This document shows, piece after piece, positions 43,203-52,100 of a stretch of 64,000 nt of DNA (position 1 is the stretch's first letter; every line of letters starts with the position of its first letter). This DNA comes from CAUZWH01 sp965224275 (GTDB taxonomy: Bacteria > Pseudomonadota > Alphaproteobacteria > SHVV01). Below the pieces are notes generated by a model, which saw only the letters and a program-made list of their open reading frames with translations, had not been told where the DNA came from and did not search any database. Both the position numbers and the translations under genes were made by a program. The stretch lies in assembly GCA_965224275.1 (NCBI GenBank), contig CBDCYR010000013.1:1-64000 (forward strand), given 5' to 3'.

Positions 43203-43979
43203 TTGAACGAATTGGAGGTCGATTCAGAAATCGTCCATGCGCGTCGGATTTCTCAGGATCCGGTTCGCCCGCCGCCGGGAAATCGGCCAGCCAAGAGTCC
43301 AATCGCCGGCGAGTGTGTGCGAATTGAGCCGCTCGATCCGGCGGTTCATGCCGCCGAACTTTTCCGCGCATCGCATAGCTCGGACGCCGCACGTCGCGTG
43401 TGGGACTATCTACCATGGGGACCGTGGCAGAACCTATCGGCGTTTGGGTCGTGGCTCCGCGATCTTGCCGGCGAAGATGATCGCGTGTGGTACGCGTTCC
43501 GCCGGGCGAAAGACCAACAAATCCACGGAATGGCGTGCTACCTAAACGTGGTAGCGGCGCATGCCACAATCGAAATCGGTGCGATCTGGTTTAGTCCTGA
43601 GATGCAGCGAACCCGCGCGGCGACTGAAGCACTATATCTAATGCTGTCACACGCGATGGACGATCTCGGCTATCGGCGTATGGAGTGGAAGTGCAATGCC
43701 CGGAATGCGCGATCGCGCGCCGCTGCGCGTCGCCTCGGCTTCAAGTTCGAGGGCATTTTCTACAACCACATGATCGTAAAGGGCGTTAACCGCGATACGG
43801 CGTGGTATTCCATCCTCGATCGCGAATGGCCACAGGTCAAAGAGCACATCGTTGGCTGGCTGGCAGGCGAGAATTTTCACCAAAATGGCCGTGCCAAAAC
43901 ATCTCTTAGCGAGGCTATGACCGGATTTCGGCAGTCGAACCAGGGCGCGGGTCGATCGCCATCGGCACGAAATACATGA
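43203..43979 (+). CDS. GNAT family N-acetyltransferase
   Basis: A 258-residue acetyltransferase of the RimJ/RimL type. After a 45-residue unconserved N-terminal stretch, the GNAT fold runs from 'GECVRIEPLDPAVHAAELFR' in pattern to about residue 225. The acetyl-CoA pocket region has 'IEIGAIWFSPEMQRTRAATEAL' in pattern near residue 122 and 'WKCNARNARSRAAARRLGF' near residue 160. An Ala/Arg-rich C-terminal tail overlaps the SDR start (ATGA-type overlap, 43976-43979). Substrate unknown: either ribosomal proteins or small molecules. The start could be a later ATG. Confidence 0.88.
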   Translation: MNELEVDSEIVHARRISQDPVRPPPGNRPAKSPIAGECVRIEPLDPAVHAAELFRASHSSDAARRVWDYLPWGPWQNLSAFGSWLRDLAGEDDRVWYAFRRAKDQQIHGMACYLNVVAAHATIEIGAIWFSPEMQRTRAATEALYLMLSHAMDDLGYRRMEWKCNARNARSRAAARRLGFKFEGIFYNHMIVKGVNRDTAWYSILDREWPQVKEHIVGWLAGENFHQNGRAKTSLSEAMTGFRQSNQGAGRSPSARNT

Positions 43980-44734
43980 ACGCCGATCCGGCCCAAGCGA
44001 TTTTGATTACCGGCGGCAGCCGCGGGATCGGCCGCGCCACGGCGCTGCTTGCCGCCGCGCGCGGTTGGTCTGTTGCTATCAATTTTCTGAGCGATGAGGG
44101 CGCTGCCGCGCAAACCGCCAAGGAGGTCGAGGAGGCGGGTGCGCGGGCGATATTGATACGCGGTGATGTGTCGATCGAAAGCGATGTCGTTGCGATGTTC
44201 GATAGCGCAGAAACCTCCTTCGGCCGCCTCGACGGGGTGGTGAACAACGCCGGTATTGTCGCCCCGCCTTTGCGACTATCGGAGATGAGCGCCGAGCGAC
44301 TGCAGCGGATGTTTACGGTCAACGTCTACGGTGCCTACTTATGTGCACGCGAAGCAGCCAGGCGTTTGAGTTCCATCGAACACCAGGCGGGTGGCGCTAT
44401 CGTCAATGTTTCGTCGGCCGCGTCGCGATTGGGGTCGCCTAACGAGTATGTCGATTACGCGGGATCGAAGGCCGCTATCGATACGCTAACGATCGGGCTG
44501 GCCAAAGAACTGGGGCCGCTTGGCGTCCGAGTAAACGCAGTGCGCCCGGGTATTATCGACACCGATATCCACGCCAGCGGCGGGCAACCTGATCGAGCCG
44601 AGCGATTGGGAAAAACGACGCCGCTCGGCCGGTCCGGCCGTCCGCAAGAAGTTGCCGAGGCCATAATCTGGTTGTTGAGCGATGCATCGTCCTATGTGAC
44701 CGGCGCGCTGCTCGATGTTGCTGCCGGGCGTTAG
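43976..44734 (+). CDS. SDR family oxidoreductase (FabG-like)
   Basis: A 252-residue classical SDR with 'LITGGSRGIGRATAL' at residues 10-24, 'DGVVNNAGIVAPP' near residue 85, Ser in 'AIVNVSSAASRLG' near residue 145, the Tyr-x-x-x-Lys element 'YAGSKAAID' near residue 162 and 'VRPGIIDTDI' near residue 190. NADPH preference is suggested by the Arg in the Rossmann loop ('GGSRG'). Possible roles are 3-ketoacyl reduction or sugar/alcohol dehydrogenation. Translationally coupled to the GNAT gene by a 4-bp overlap. Confidence 0.92.
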   Translation: MNADPAQAILITGGSRGIGRATALLAAARGWSVAINFLSDEGAAAQTAKEVEEAGARAILIRGDVSIESDVVAMFDSAETSFGRLDGVVNNAGIVAPPLRLSEMSAERLQRMFTVNVYGAYLCAREAARRLSSIEHQAGGAIVNVSSAASRLGSPNEYVDYAGSKAAIDTLTIGLAKELGPLGVRVNAVRPGIIDTDIHASGGQPDRAERLGKTTPLGRSGRPQEVAEAIIWLLSDASSYVTGALLDVAAGR

Positions 44735-44776
44735 GGCATTTGAGGATTGGCCGAGTCGACGCAACCCTGAAATGCG

Positions 44777-45007
44777 CTAAGCGCCCGCCGCCAGCCGCTT
44801 TTCCCGCTCACGCCGACGCCGTAAGCGTTTGCGTCGGCGACGCGCCTTTTCTTTCTTGAGTCGATCTACGGCCGCAATCTGTTGCTCGCGAGTGAGGCTC
44901 GACCACATCCAGATCTCGTGGCCTGTACGCATGCACCCCCGGCAATGCCCGAGTTCGGGATCCAATCCACACGCTTTCTGGCAGGGTGAGAGTACGTAGC
45001 TGGTCAT
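44777..45007 (-). CDS. DUF1289 domain-containing protein
   Basis: A 76-residue protein beginning at the ATG at 45007 (MTSYVLSPCQKACGL). The DUF1289 Cys pattern is seen: 'SPCQKACGLDPELGHCRGCMRTG', with four conserved Cys that probably bind metal. A Trp-rich 'EIWMWSSL' segment follows and the C-terminal 30 residues are very Arg/Lys-rich. The family is small, mainly proteobacterial and without a known role. An upstream in-frame ATG at 45109 would add unconserved residues and overlap the next divergent gene. Confidence 0.85.
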   Translation of the reverse strand: MTSYVLSPCQKACGLDPELGHCRGCMRTGHEIWMWSSLTREQQIAAVDRLKKEKARRRRKRLRRRREREKRLAAGA

Positions 45008-45090
45008 TTCCACTAGCTTAGCGCTGATATCGACGCATGGGGATGCACAAGATACGCTCCGCCGGGTTTTCATTACGAGGGGAGGGAGAT

Positions 45091-45609
45091 ATGGCGGAGC
45101 CGGATTCACAGCCCAGCGGCATGGAGAAACTGCTCGCCTTGCGCGAGGTGGAGGAGTTTCTCATCACCGAACTTGCGTTGCTCGACACCGGGGATTTGGC
45201 GGGCTGGCGGGAGTTGTTTACCGATGAGGGTTACTACTGGGCGCCGGCGCGGCCGGATCAGGAAAATCCACTCGACGAGATATCTCTGTTCTATGACGAT
45301 AAAAGCATCATGGCCGTGCGGATTGAGCGCCTCAATCAACCGCGCGACCATGGGCGCGCGCCGCTGCCGCGCACCAGTCACATGATCTCAAATATTAGGA
45401 TTGGTGCGATCGATCATGCGGCGAACTCGCTCGACGTAAGCGCGCGGTTTCACATGCTTGAGTATCGTCCGGAAATGGAGCAACGAAGCTTTGGTGGGTT
45501 GTACGAGTACAGCCTGGTCCGCGACGACCTTAGCTTTCGCATCGCCGCCAAGAAAGCAACCGTAATCAATTGCGACGGGGCTTTCTTCCCGCTGGCAATG
45601 CCTTTTTGA
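45091..45609 (+). CDS. Aromatic-ring-hydroxylating dioxygenase beta subunit, unpaired
   Basis: A 172-residue NTF2-like small subunit with GGGAGGG 6 nt before the ATG at 45091. Landmarks are 'EVEEFLITELALLDTGDLAGW' in pattern, 'LFTDEGYYWAPARPDQ' near residue 46, 'PRTSHMISNIRI' near residue 92 and the beta-rich end 'RIAAKKATVINCDG'. No alpha-subunit gene is adjacent, which is unusual. The nearest ones are the three paralogues at 12.7-18.4 kb. It is 26 % or so similar by eye to the beta at 18438 and may represent another specificity. A two-domain VOC gene follows 305 bp downstream. Confidence 0.88.
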   Translation: MAEPDSQPSGMEKLLALREVEEFLITELALLDTGDLAGWRELFTDEGYYWAPARPDQENPLDEISLFYDDKSIMAVRIERLNQPRDHGRAPLPRTSHMISNIRIGAIDHAANSLDVSARFHMLEYRPEMEQRSFGGLYEYSLVRDDLSFRIAAKKATVINCDGAFFPLAMPF

Positions 45610-45914
45610 GCCGAATTTCGCCGTGGTTTCGGTCATTTTGACGCGGGTTTAACCCATAACAACGCCGTTTCGGTGAGCTCGATCACGATAAACGCCGCTA
45701 GAGATTCGGCACGCGAACGGCTGCTCCCCTCTCTTGTGACAACACACCGGCCGAGGCTTCGGTGCCGGTCGCAGCGATCACCGCGAGGGGCTTTGGTCTT
45801 ACCGTCTTCGGATCGTGTGATTTCGATACTTATGCGTCGGGTTGCTTGGATACGACGCCGAACTCGCCCATACTAGGGGTGCACCCATAGGCGGGAAAAT
45901 TTGGAGGAAAGAGA
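45610..45914. other. Intergenic, nothing recognised
   Basis: About 305 bases between the beta-subunit gene and the VOC gene. Only the GGAGGAAAG ribosome site at about 45902-45910 is clear. No terminator hairpin or conserved frame was seen. Confidence 0.4.
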
Positions 45915-46946
45915 ATGGCAGTCGCACATGCGAGCCTTGAGCGGCCAAGTGCTGCGGAATACCCGGAAGTAAAGTTTTCACCGCGTCGCATCGGACACTC
46001 CAACAATTTCGTTGGTGAGCTCGAACGCTCGATGGAGTTTTTCATCGATATCTGCGGCTTCGAGGAAGTTGCGCGCGAACTACAGATCCCGGCCGGCTTC
46101 GTCAGCAACGGCAACACCCATCATGATCTCGGCCTGGTTGGTATGCTCGATGGCGAAGAGCGGATTGGCCGCGATGGCCACGTGCAAATGCCGAAGGGCC
46201 GCGGTTTGCAGCCCGGTCTCAACCATATGGGTTGGGAGATGGAGAACGAGAAACAACTGGTCGACGCGTGGCACCGCTACGAGAAGACCGGCCTGCCGAT
46301 CCACCGGCTGGTCGACCATCAGACCTCGCATAGCGTCTACATCTTCGACCCCGATGGGCTCCTGCATGAGATCTATGCCGATGAAGTGAAGGATTGGCGC
46401 AGCATCCTCAAGGGCGATCTAACCCATCTCACCGGCAGTTGGGACCCGGACGGTCGCGAGCCCTCGACCGAACCCAAATACCATGCGACGTTCGACCTTC
46501 GGGTGGTGCCGCACGCCGCATTCCATCCGCTCAAGATCAGCCGCGAGACCGTAATCTGCGAAGATTATGATGGCATGGTCGATTTCTACGAGAACATCAT
46601 TGGGCTTGACGTGAAGTATCGCGCAGCAGCCGGAAACTTTGCGATCGTGGGTGGGGCGGCGTCAGACTACTACGACGTTGCACTGTTCCGGGCCAACAAT
46701 GGCGACACCCATGGCATGCACCACATGTCGTTCAAGCTGGCGGACGAAAAAGAAGTCGGCGAAGGCATTGCCAAGCTCAAGGAGAAGGGCGTGGCCATCG
46801 AGTTCGAAGTCGATAACGAGATCAAACGCAGCGTGTTCATCAGCGACCCCGACGGTATGGGCTGCGAATTCTACGTCGACCGCAAGCAAGCCGATCTTGC
46901 CGCAGTCGAGAAAGAGGACCCCGCAAAGCAGCTATATCTGGTCTGA
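45915..46946 (+). CDS. VOC family protein, two-domain extradiol-dioxygenase type
   Basis: A 343-residue protein with two vicinal-oxygen-chelate modules. Module 1 (about 25-155) has 'RRIGHSNNFVGELERSMEFF' in pattern, 'LNHMGWEM' near residue 101 and 'LLHEIYAD' near residue 148, offering His, His and Glu as possible metal ligands. Module 2 (about 195-325) has 'VICEDYDGMVDFYENIIGL' in pattern, 'GMHHMSFKL' near residue 271 and 'GCEFYVDR' near residue 316, another His/Glu set. This layout is that of catechol 2,3-dioxygenase-like proteins, suggesting ring opening of a dihydroxylated aromatic, which would follow the Rieske oxygenases. A strong hairpin terminator follows. Activity and substrate are inferred. 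Confidence 0.87.
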   Translation: MAVAHASLERPSAAEYPEVKFSPRRIGHSNNFVGELERSMEFFIDICGFEEVARELQIPAGFVSNGNTHHDLGLVGMLDGEERIGRDGHVQMPKGRGLQPGLNHMGWEMENEKQLVDAWHRYEKTGLPIHRLVDHQTSHSVYIFDPDGLLHEIYADEVKDWRSILKGDLTHLTGSWDPDGREPSTEPKYHATFDLRVVPHAAFHPLKISRETVICEDYDGMVDFYENIIGLDVKYRAAAGNFAIVGGAASDYYDVALFRANNGDTHGMHHMSFKLADEKEVGEGIAKLKEKGVAIEFEVDNEIKRSVFISDPDGMGCEFYVDRKQADLAAVEKEDPAKQLYLV

Positions 46947-46966
46947 TCGATCCAACTGGGAACCAT

Positions 46967-46999
46967 AAAGGGTCGCGCGCTTCGCGCGGCCCTTTCTTT
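46967..46999 (+). terminator. Rho-independent terminator after the VOC gene
   Basis: AAAGGGTCGCGCG and CGCGCGGCCCTTTCTTT form a GC-rich stem with a short loop, followed by TTTCTTTG. It lies 20 bp behind the VOC stop and isolates the toxin-antitoxin pair. Confidence 0.88.
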
Positions 47000-47013
47000 G
47001 TTGCAACTCGAAC

Positions 47014-47055
47014 ATTCTACTCTGGTAGCTACATAGGTGGCTACCAGAGTAGAAT
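47014..47055. promoter_or_regulatory. Inverted-repeat operator of the toxin-antitoxin operon
   Basis: ATTCTACTCTGGTAGC at 47014-47029 and its exact complement GCTACCAGAGTAGAAT at 47040-47055 are separated by 10 bp. It ends 11 bp before the antitoxin ATG. Type II antitoxins usually bind such palindromes to repress their own operon. Confidence 0.85.
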
Positions 47056-47066
47056 AAGGTGTAACG

Positions 47067-47312
47067 ATGTCAGTTGAGCCGACTTACATAAACCTGAAGC
47101 GCGCGAAAGACACGCTCTCAAGCCTTGTCGAGCGCGCGTTAGGAGGCGAGGAGATCGTTATCACGCGTGGCGGGAGCCCGGTCGTGCAGTTAATTCCGGT
47201 CGCTACTGGTATTGCGAGGACGCCGGGCGGATTTCCAGAACTCGCCGACGTTGGCGATGCCGTTCTCGAGCCTCTTGCCCAGGATGAACTGGAGGCGTGG
47301 GAAGACGGCTAG
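47067..47312 (+). CDS. Type II antitoxin, Phd/YefM family
   Basis: An 81-residue antitoxin. The N-terminal Phd/YefM DNA-binding part shows 'INLKRAKDTLSSLVERALGG' in pattern and 'EIVITRGGSPVVQLIPV' near residue 30; the acidic C-terminus ('LEPLAQDELEAWEDG') would neutralise the toxin. It is followed by the toxin gene after a single base, the standard antitoxin-first order. The perfect inverted repeat just upstream is the likely autoregulatory operator. Confidence 0.93.
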   Translation: MSVEPTYINLKRAKDTLSSLVERALGGEEIVITRGGSPVVQLIPVATGIARTPGGFPELADVGDAVLEPLAQDELEAWEDG

Positions 47313-47313
47313 C

Positions 47314-47703
47314 GTGTACCTTCTCGATACCCACGCCTTGCTATGGTGGTTGGCCGATTCACCGCGATTAAGTGAAACTGCTCGTAGGGCTATTTCGGAA
47401 CCAGAGGCGGTCGTGTCGGTAAGCGCGGCGTCTGCGTGGGAAATCGCGATCAAGGTACGGAAGGGAACGCTGACGCAGACCGGTGCAATCGAACTCTTAG
47501 ACGCGTTTGGCCAAACCGTTGTTAGTCGAGGATTTAAACTAATTGCGATCGACCACGAGGATGCAGTCGTGGCCGGTGGTCTGGCAATTGCGCACCAAGA
47601 CCCTTTTGATCGAATGCTGATCGCTCAAGCGCTGTTGCGCAAATTTCAGCTGATCAGCATTGATCCTGTTGCCGACGAAGCGGGATGCCCTCGCCTTTGG
47701 TAG
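47314..47703 (+). CDS. PIN-domain toxin, VapC-like
   Basis: A 129-residue PIN-domain ribonuclease starting at the GTG at 47314, one base after the antitoxin stop; an upstream in-frame ATG at 47284 would overlap the antitoxin. Acidic active-site residues are Asp5 in 'LLDTHALLWW', Glu in 'SAWEIAIKVRKG' near residue 43 and Asp in 'HQDPFDRMLIAQAL' near residue 95. VapC toxins cleave tRNA or rRNA. The module lies between a catabolic gene and gltD, as expected for a small mobile addiction locus. Confidence 0.92.
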   Translation: MYLLDTHALLWWLADSPRLSETARRAISEPEAVVSVSAASAWEIAIKVRKGTLTQTGAIELLDAFGQTVVSRGFKLIAIDHEDAVVAGGLAIAHQDPFDRMLIAQALLRKFQLISIDPVADEAGCPRLW

Positions 47704-47709
47704 TGGCGC

Positions 47710-49164
47710 CTAGCGAGGCAGGTCGGACGACCCCATCAAAAACGCATCGACAGCGCTCGCGCATTGGCGGCCTTCGCGAATTGCCCAGACGACGAGCGAT
47801 TGGCCACGGCGCATGTCGCCGGCGGCGAATACTTTAGGGTTCGAGGACTGGTATTGCTCGGTGTTGGCTTGGACGTTGCCGCGTTGATCGAGGTCGAGGC
47901 CAAGTTCTTGGATCATGCCCGCGTGAACGGGGTGAACGAAGCCCATCGCCAGCAGCACCATCTCGGTTTTGATTTCGAACTCACTGCCCGGCACTTCGAC
48001 CAGATTCATACGGCCGTCATTGTCAGTTTGCCAATCGACCCGCACACACGTCATCGACCGTACGCGACCATTTTCGTCGCCCAGGAACTCTTTGGTCGAC
48101 ACGCTCCAATCGCGGCCGACACCTTCTTCGTGAGACGATGATGTCCACAGTTTGAGCGGCCAATTGGGCCATGTCATCTCGATATCCGGCTGCTCGGGTG
48201 GCTTGGGTAAGATCTCCAATGACGTGACGCTGAGGGGTTGCTGCCGGTTCGAGGTGCCAATGCAATCCGACCCGGTATCGCCGCCGCCGATCACCACGAC
48301 GTTCTTGCCGGCGGCCAGGATAGCACCGTCGGCTTCGACGGCGGGGACCGCGTCGCCGGCGTTGCGCTTGTTCTGCTGCACCAGAAACGGCATGGCGTTG
48401 TGGACGCCATCGAGGTCGTGGCCCGGGACCGGTAGGTTGCGTGGGTCCTCTGCACCGCCAGAGAGCACAACCGCATCAAACTCATCGACCAGCTGTTGGG
48501 CCGGGATGTCGACGCCGATATGGGTATTGACCCGGATCTCGACGCCCTCGGCGGCCATCTGTTCGATGCGCCGGTCGATGCGAAACTTTTCGAACTTGAA
48601 ATCTGGAATGCCGTAGCGCATCAAGCCGCCGGCTCGGGTCTCCTTCTCGAACAGGACGACCTCGTGGCCGGCGCGCGCGAGTTGTTGTGCGCACGCCATC
48701 CCGGCCGGTCCCGACCCGACCACCGCGACGCGCTTGCCGCTCTTGCGTGCCGGCGGTTCCGGCACTACCCAACCCTCGTCCCAACCGCGATCTATGATCG
48801 CGCACTCGATCGTTTTGATGGTGACTGGATCATCATTGATGTTGAGGACGCAGGCTTGTTCGCACGGTGCCGGACAAATTCGACCGGTGAATTCGGGAAA
48901 ATTGTTGGTCGAATGGAGGACGTCGAGGGCCGCGCGCCACTCGCTGCGGTAAACCAGATCATTCCATTCGGGAATGATGTTGTTGACGGGGCATCCCTGG
49001 TGGCAGAACGGGATACCGCAATCCATGCAACGTGCGCCCTGGACCTTTAGGTCGTCCTCGGCCAGCGGAACCGTGAACTCGCGCCAATTTTTAACGCGCT
49101 GATCGGGCGACTCGTAAGGCCGATCGTGCCGCGCATATTCCAAAAAGCCGGTAACTTTGCCCAT
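47710..49164 (-). CDS. gltD: Glutamate synthase (NADPH) small subunit
   Basis: A 484-residue flavoprotein subunit of bacterial GOGAT. The N-terminal iron-sulfur domain shows 'GARCMDCGIPFCHQGCPVNN' near residue 39 and 'RICPAPCEQACVL' near residue 94. Then come the FAD motif 'VVGSGPAGMACAQQLA' near residue 148 and the NADPH motif 'VVIGGGDTGSDCIG' near residue 289. It takes electrons from NADPH and passes them through [4Fe-4S] clusters to GltB. Its ATG is 9 bp downstream of the gltB stop, giving an unusual gltB-gltD order on the minus strand that is still one operon. Length and motifs are complete. Confidence 0.97.
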   Translation of the reverse strand: MGKVTGFLEYARHDRPYESPDQRVKNWREFTVPLAEDDLKVQGARCMDCGIPFCHQGCPVNNIIPEWNDLVYRSEWRAALDVLHSTNNFPEFTGRICPAPCEQACVLNINDDPVTIKTIECAIIDRGWDEGWVVPEPPARKSGKRVAVVGSGPAGMACAQQLARAGHEVVLFEKETRAGGLMRYGIPDFKFEKFRIDRRIEQMAAEGVEIRVNTHIGVDIPAQQLVDEFDAVVLSGGAEDPRNLPVPGHDLDGVHNAMPFLVQQNKRNAGDAVPAVEADGAILAAGKNVVVIGGGDTGSDCIGTSNRQQPLSVTSLEILPKPPEQPDIEMTWPNWPLKLWTSSSHEEGVGRDWSVSTKEFLGDENGRVRSMTCVRVDWQTDNDGRMNLVEVPGSEFEIKTEMVLLAMGFVHPVHAGMIQELGLDLDQRGNVQANTEQYQSSNPKVFAAGDMRRGQSLVVWAIREGRQCASAVDAFLMGSSDLPR

Positions 49165-49173
49165 GACCGATCG

Positions 49174-52100
49174 CTACTCGGCCGCCGCTTCGGTTTGCTC
49201 GGACACCATCTCGGGTTGATCGGCCATCTCGCGTACGGCACGGCGGAAATCAACCGGCATGACTTTGACGAACTTGCCGATGTAATCGTCCCAGTTCGCG
49301 AGAATGTCGCGCGCACGAACGCTGTTGGTGTAGTGGAGGTGGCGCTCGATCAGCAGGATCAGGCGCGTCGCGTCGTATTTCTCATAACCCGTGATATCGC
49401 GCAGAATGGTGTCACGGTCGGCCTCCGGCGTCGTCTCGTCGGCATCAATCGATCCGAGCTCGACCATCGCCAAATTGCAACGCCGCTCGAAATCGCCGGC
49501 TTCGTCGAGCACGTAGGCAATGCCGCCGCTCATGCCGGCGGCGAAGTTGCGCCCAACCGCGCCGATAACGACGGCGATCCCGCCGGTCATATATTCGCAG
49601 CCGTGATCGCCGACCCCTTCGACAACCGCGATGGCGCCCGAGTTGCGAACGCAGAAGCGTTCGCCTGCAACCCCGGCGAAGTAGCACTCGCCACCGACGG
49701 CGCCGTAGAGCACGGTGTTGCCGATAATGATGTTTTCGGCGGCGACGATGCGGCTGTCGCGTGGCGGGTAGACCGCAATGCGGGCGCCGCAGAGACCCTT
49801 GCCGATATAGTCGTTGGCATCGCCTTCGAGTTCGAAGCTGATGCCGCGCGCCCCCCAGGCGCCGAAGCTTTGGCCGGCCGAGCCTTTGGTCTTGATGCTG
49901 ATCGTATCCTCGGGCAAGCCGGTGTGGCCGTAGCGTTTGGCGATTTCTCCCGACAACATGGCGCCGAAGGTCCGGTTGACGTTGCGGATCGGCATCTCGA
50001 TCTGCACCGCTTTGCGCTCGCTTAGGGCCGGTGCCGCCAGCTCGATAAGCTTGTGATCGAGTTGTTTGTCAATCGGGTGATACATTTCTTCGCATTTGTA
50101 AGTTGCGATCTCAGGACCGACGTCGGGCTTATAGATGAGATTCGAGAGATCGATCCCGTGCGCCTTCCAGTGATCGCTCGCTTTGCGCGTGTTGAGCTTA
50201 TCGGTGCGCCCGATCATCTCGTTGAAGGTGCGGAAACCAAGCTTGGCCATCAACTCGCGTATCTCTTCGGCAATGAAGAAGAAATAGTTGACGACATGTT
50301 CGGGCTTGCCGGTGAATTTAGCGCGCAGGTCAGGGTCTTGCGTGGCGATACCGACGGGGCAGGTGTTGAGATGGCACTTGCGCATCATGATGCAGCCGGT
50401 GGCGATCAAGGGCGCGGTTGAGAAGCCGAACTCGTCGGCGCCCAACATGGCGCCAATAACGACGTCGCGACCGGTTCTTAAACCGCCATCGACCTGCACC
50501 GCAGAGCGGCCGCGCAGACCGTTCAGCACAAGCGTTTGATGGGTTTCGGCAAGGCCGATTTCCCATGGTGAGCCGGCGTGCGTGAGCGAGGTGAGGGGGC
50601 TGGCCCCGGTGCCGCCCTCGTAGCCGGAGATCGTTATATGATCGGCGCGTGCCTTCGAGACGCCAGCCGCGACCGTACCGACACCCACCTCCGAGACCAG
50701 CTTCACGCTGATCCAGGCTGCCGGATTTGCGTTCTTCAGATCGAAGATCAGCTGGGCGAGGTCTTCGATCGAATAGATGTCGTGATGCGGCGGTGGCGAG
50801 ATGAGGCCGACACCGGGTGTCGAATAACGCACCTTGGCGATATTCGTGTCCACCTTGTTGCCGGGCAACTGGCCGCCTTCGCCAGGTTTGGCGCCCTGGG
50901 CGATCTTGATCTGCAACTGGTCGGCGTTGACCAAATACTCCGCCGTGACGCCGAAACGCCCTGATGCGACCTGCTTGATCGCCGAGCGCATAAGGTCGCC
51001 ATTCGGCAAGAGCTGGTACCGATCCGGCTCCTCGCCACCCTCGCCGGTGTTTGATTTACCGCCGATGCGATTCATGGCCACGGCGAGCGTCGTATGCGCC
51101 TCGCGCGAGATCGAGCCAAATGACATCGCGCCGGTGGAGAAGCGTTTGACGATATCTTTTGCCGCTTCGACTTCGTTGATTGGGATCGGCTCTCCCGTGA
51201 AGTCAAGATCGAACAGGCCGCGAAGCGTCATCAACCGTTCGTTTTGGTTGTTTACCAGTTCTGCGAAATCCTTATAGGTCTTGGCTTGGTTGCCGCGGAC
51301 CGCGTGTTGCAGTTTGGCGACCGTATCGGGCGTCCACTGATGGTCTTCGCCGCGCAGTCGGAATGCGTACTCGCCACCGGGATCGAGCATGTGGCGGTAG
51401 ATCGGCGCGTCGCCATAGGCATGCTGGTGCCGGGCAACTGATTCGGCGGCAATTTCAGGCAGGCTCACACCCTCAACTCTGGTCGCCGTGCCGGTGAAAT
51501 AGGCGGCGACGAAGTCTCCGGATAGACCGACGGCATCGAAAATCTGCGCGCCGCAATAGGAGAAGTGGGTGGAAATTCCCATCTTCGCCATGACCTTAAG
51601 CATGCCCTTGTTGACAGACTGGATGTAGTTTCTACGGATCTGAGACCAACTGATATCTGGGAATTCTTCGCTCAACGTCCACAGTGTTTCGAAGGCGAGA
51701 TAGGGGTTGACCGCCTCCGCCCCGTAGCCGGCTAGTGTACAAAAATGATGTACCTCGCGCGCCTCGCCGGTTTCAACAACGAGCCCCGTCTCGGTCCGCA
51801 ATCCTTCGCGAATCAAATAGTGATGGGCTGCCGAGGTTGCCAGTAAAGAGGGGATCGGGATGCGATCGCTATCCGTCGATCGATCCGACAGAATAAGGAT
51901 GTTGAACCCTTCGCGCACCGCCGCGTGAGCCTCGCTGCACAGACGCCGCAATGCCGGTTCCATTCCCGCGGCGCCGGCGACCGCGGGATAGGTAATTTCC
52001 AATGTCTTGGTGCGAAAGGCGCCCTTGCCGTGTTCCTCGATCCGGCGAATCTTTTCGAGCGCAGCATTGGTGAGGATCGGCTGGCTTACTTCGAGCCGCA

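Noticed and set aside
49126..50025. 299-codon plus-strand frame
   Set aside because: Antisense to gltB, whose cluster and domain motifs are complete.
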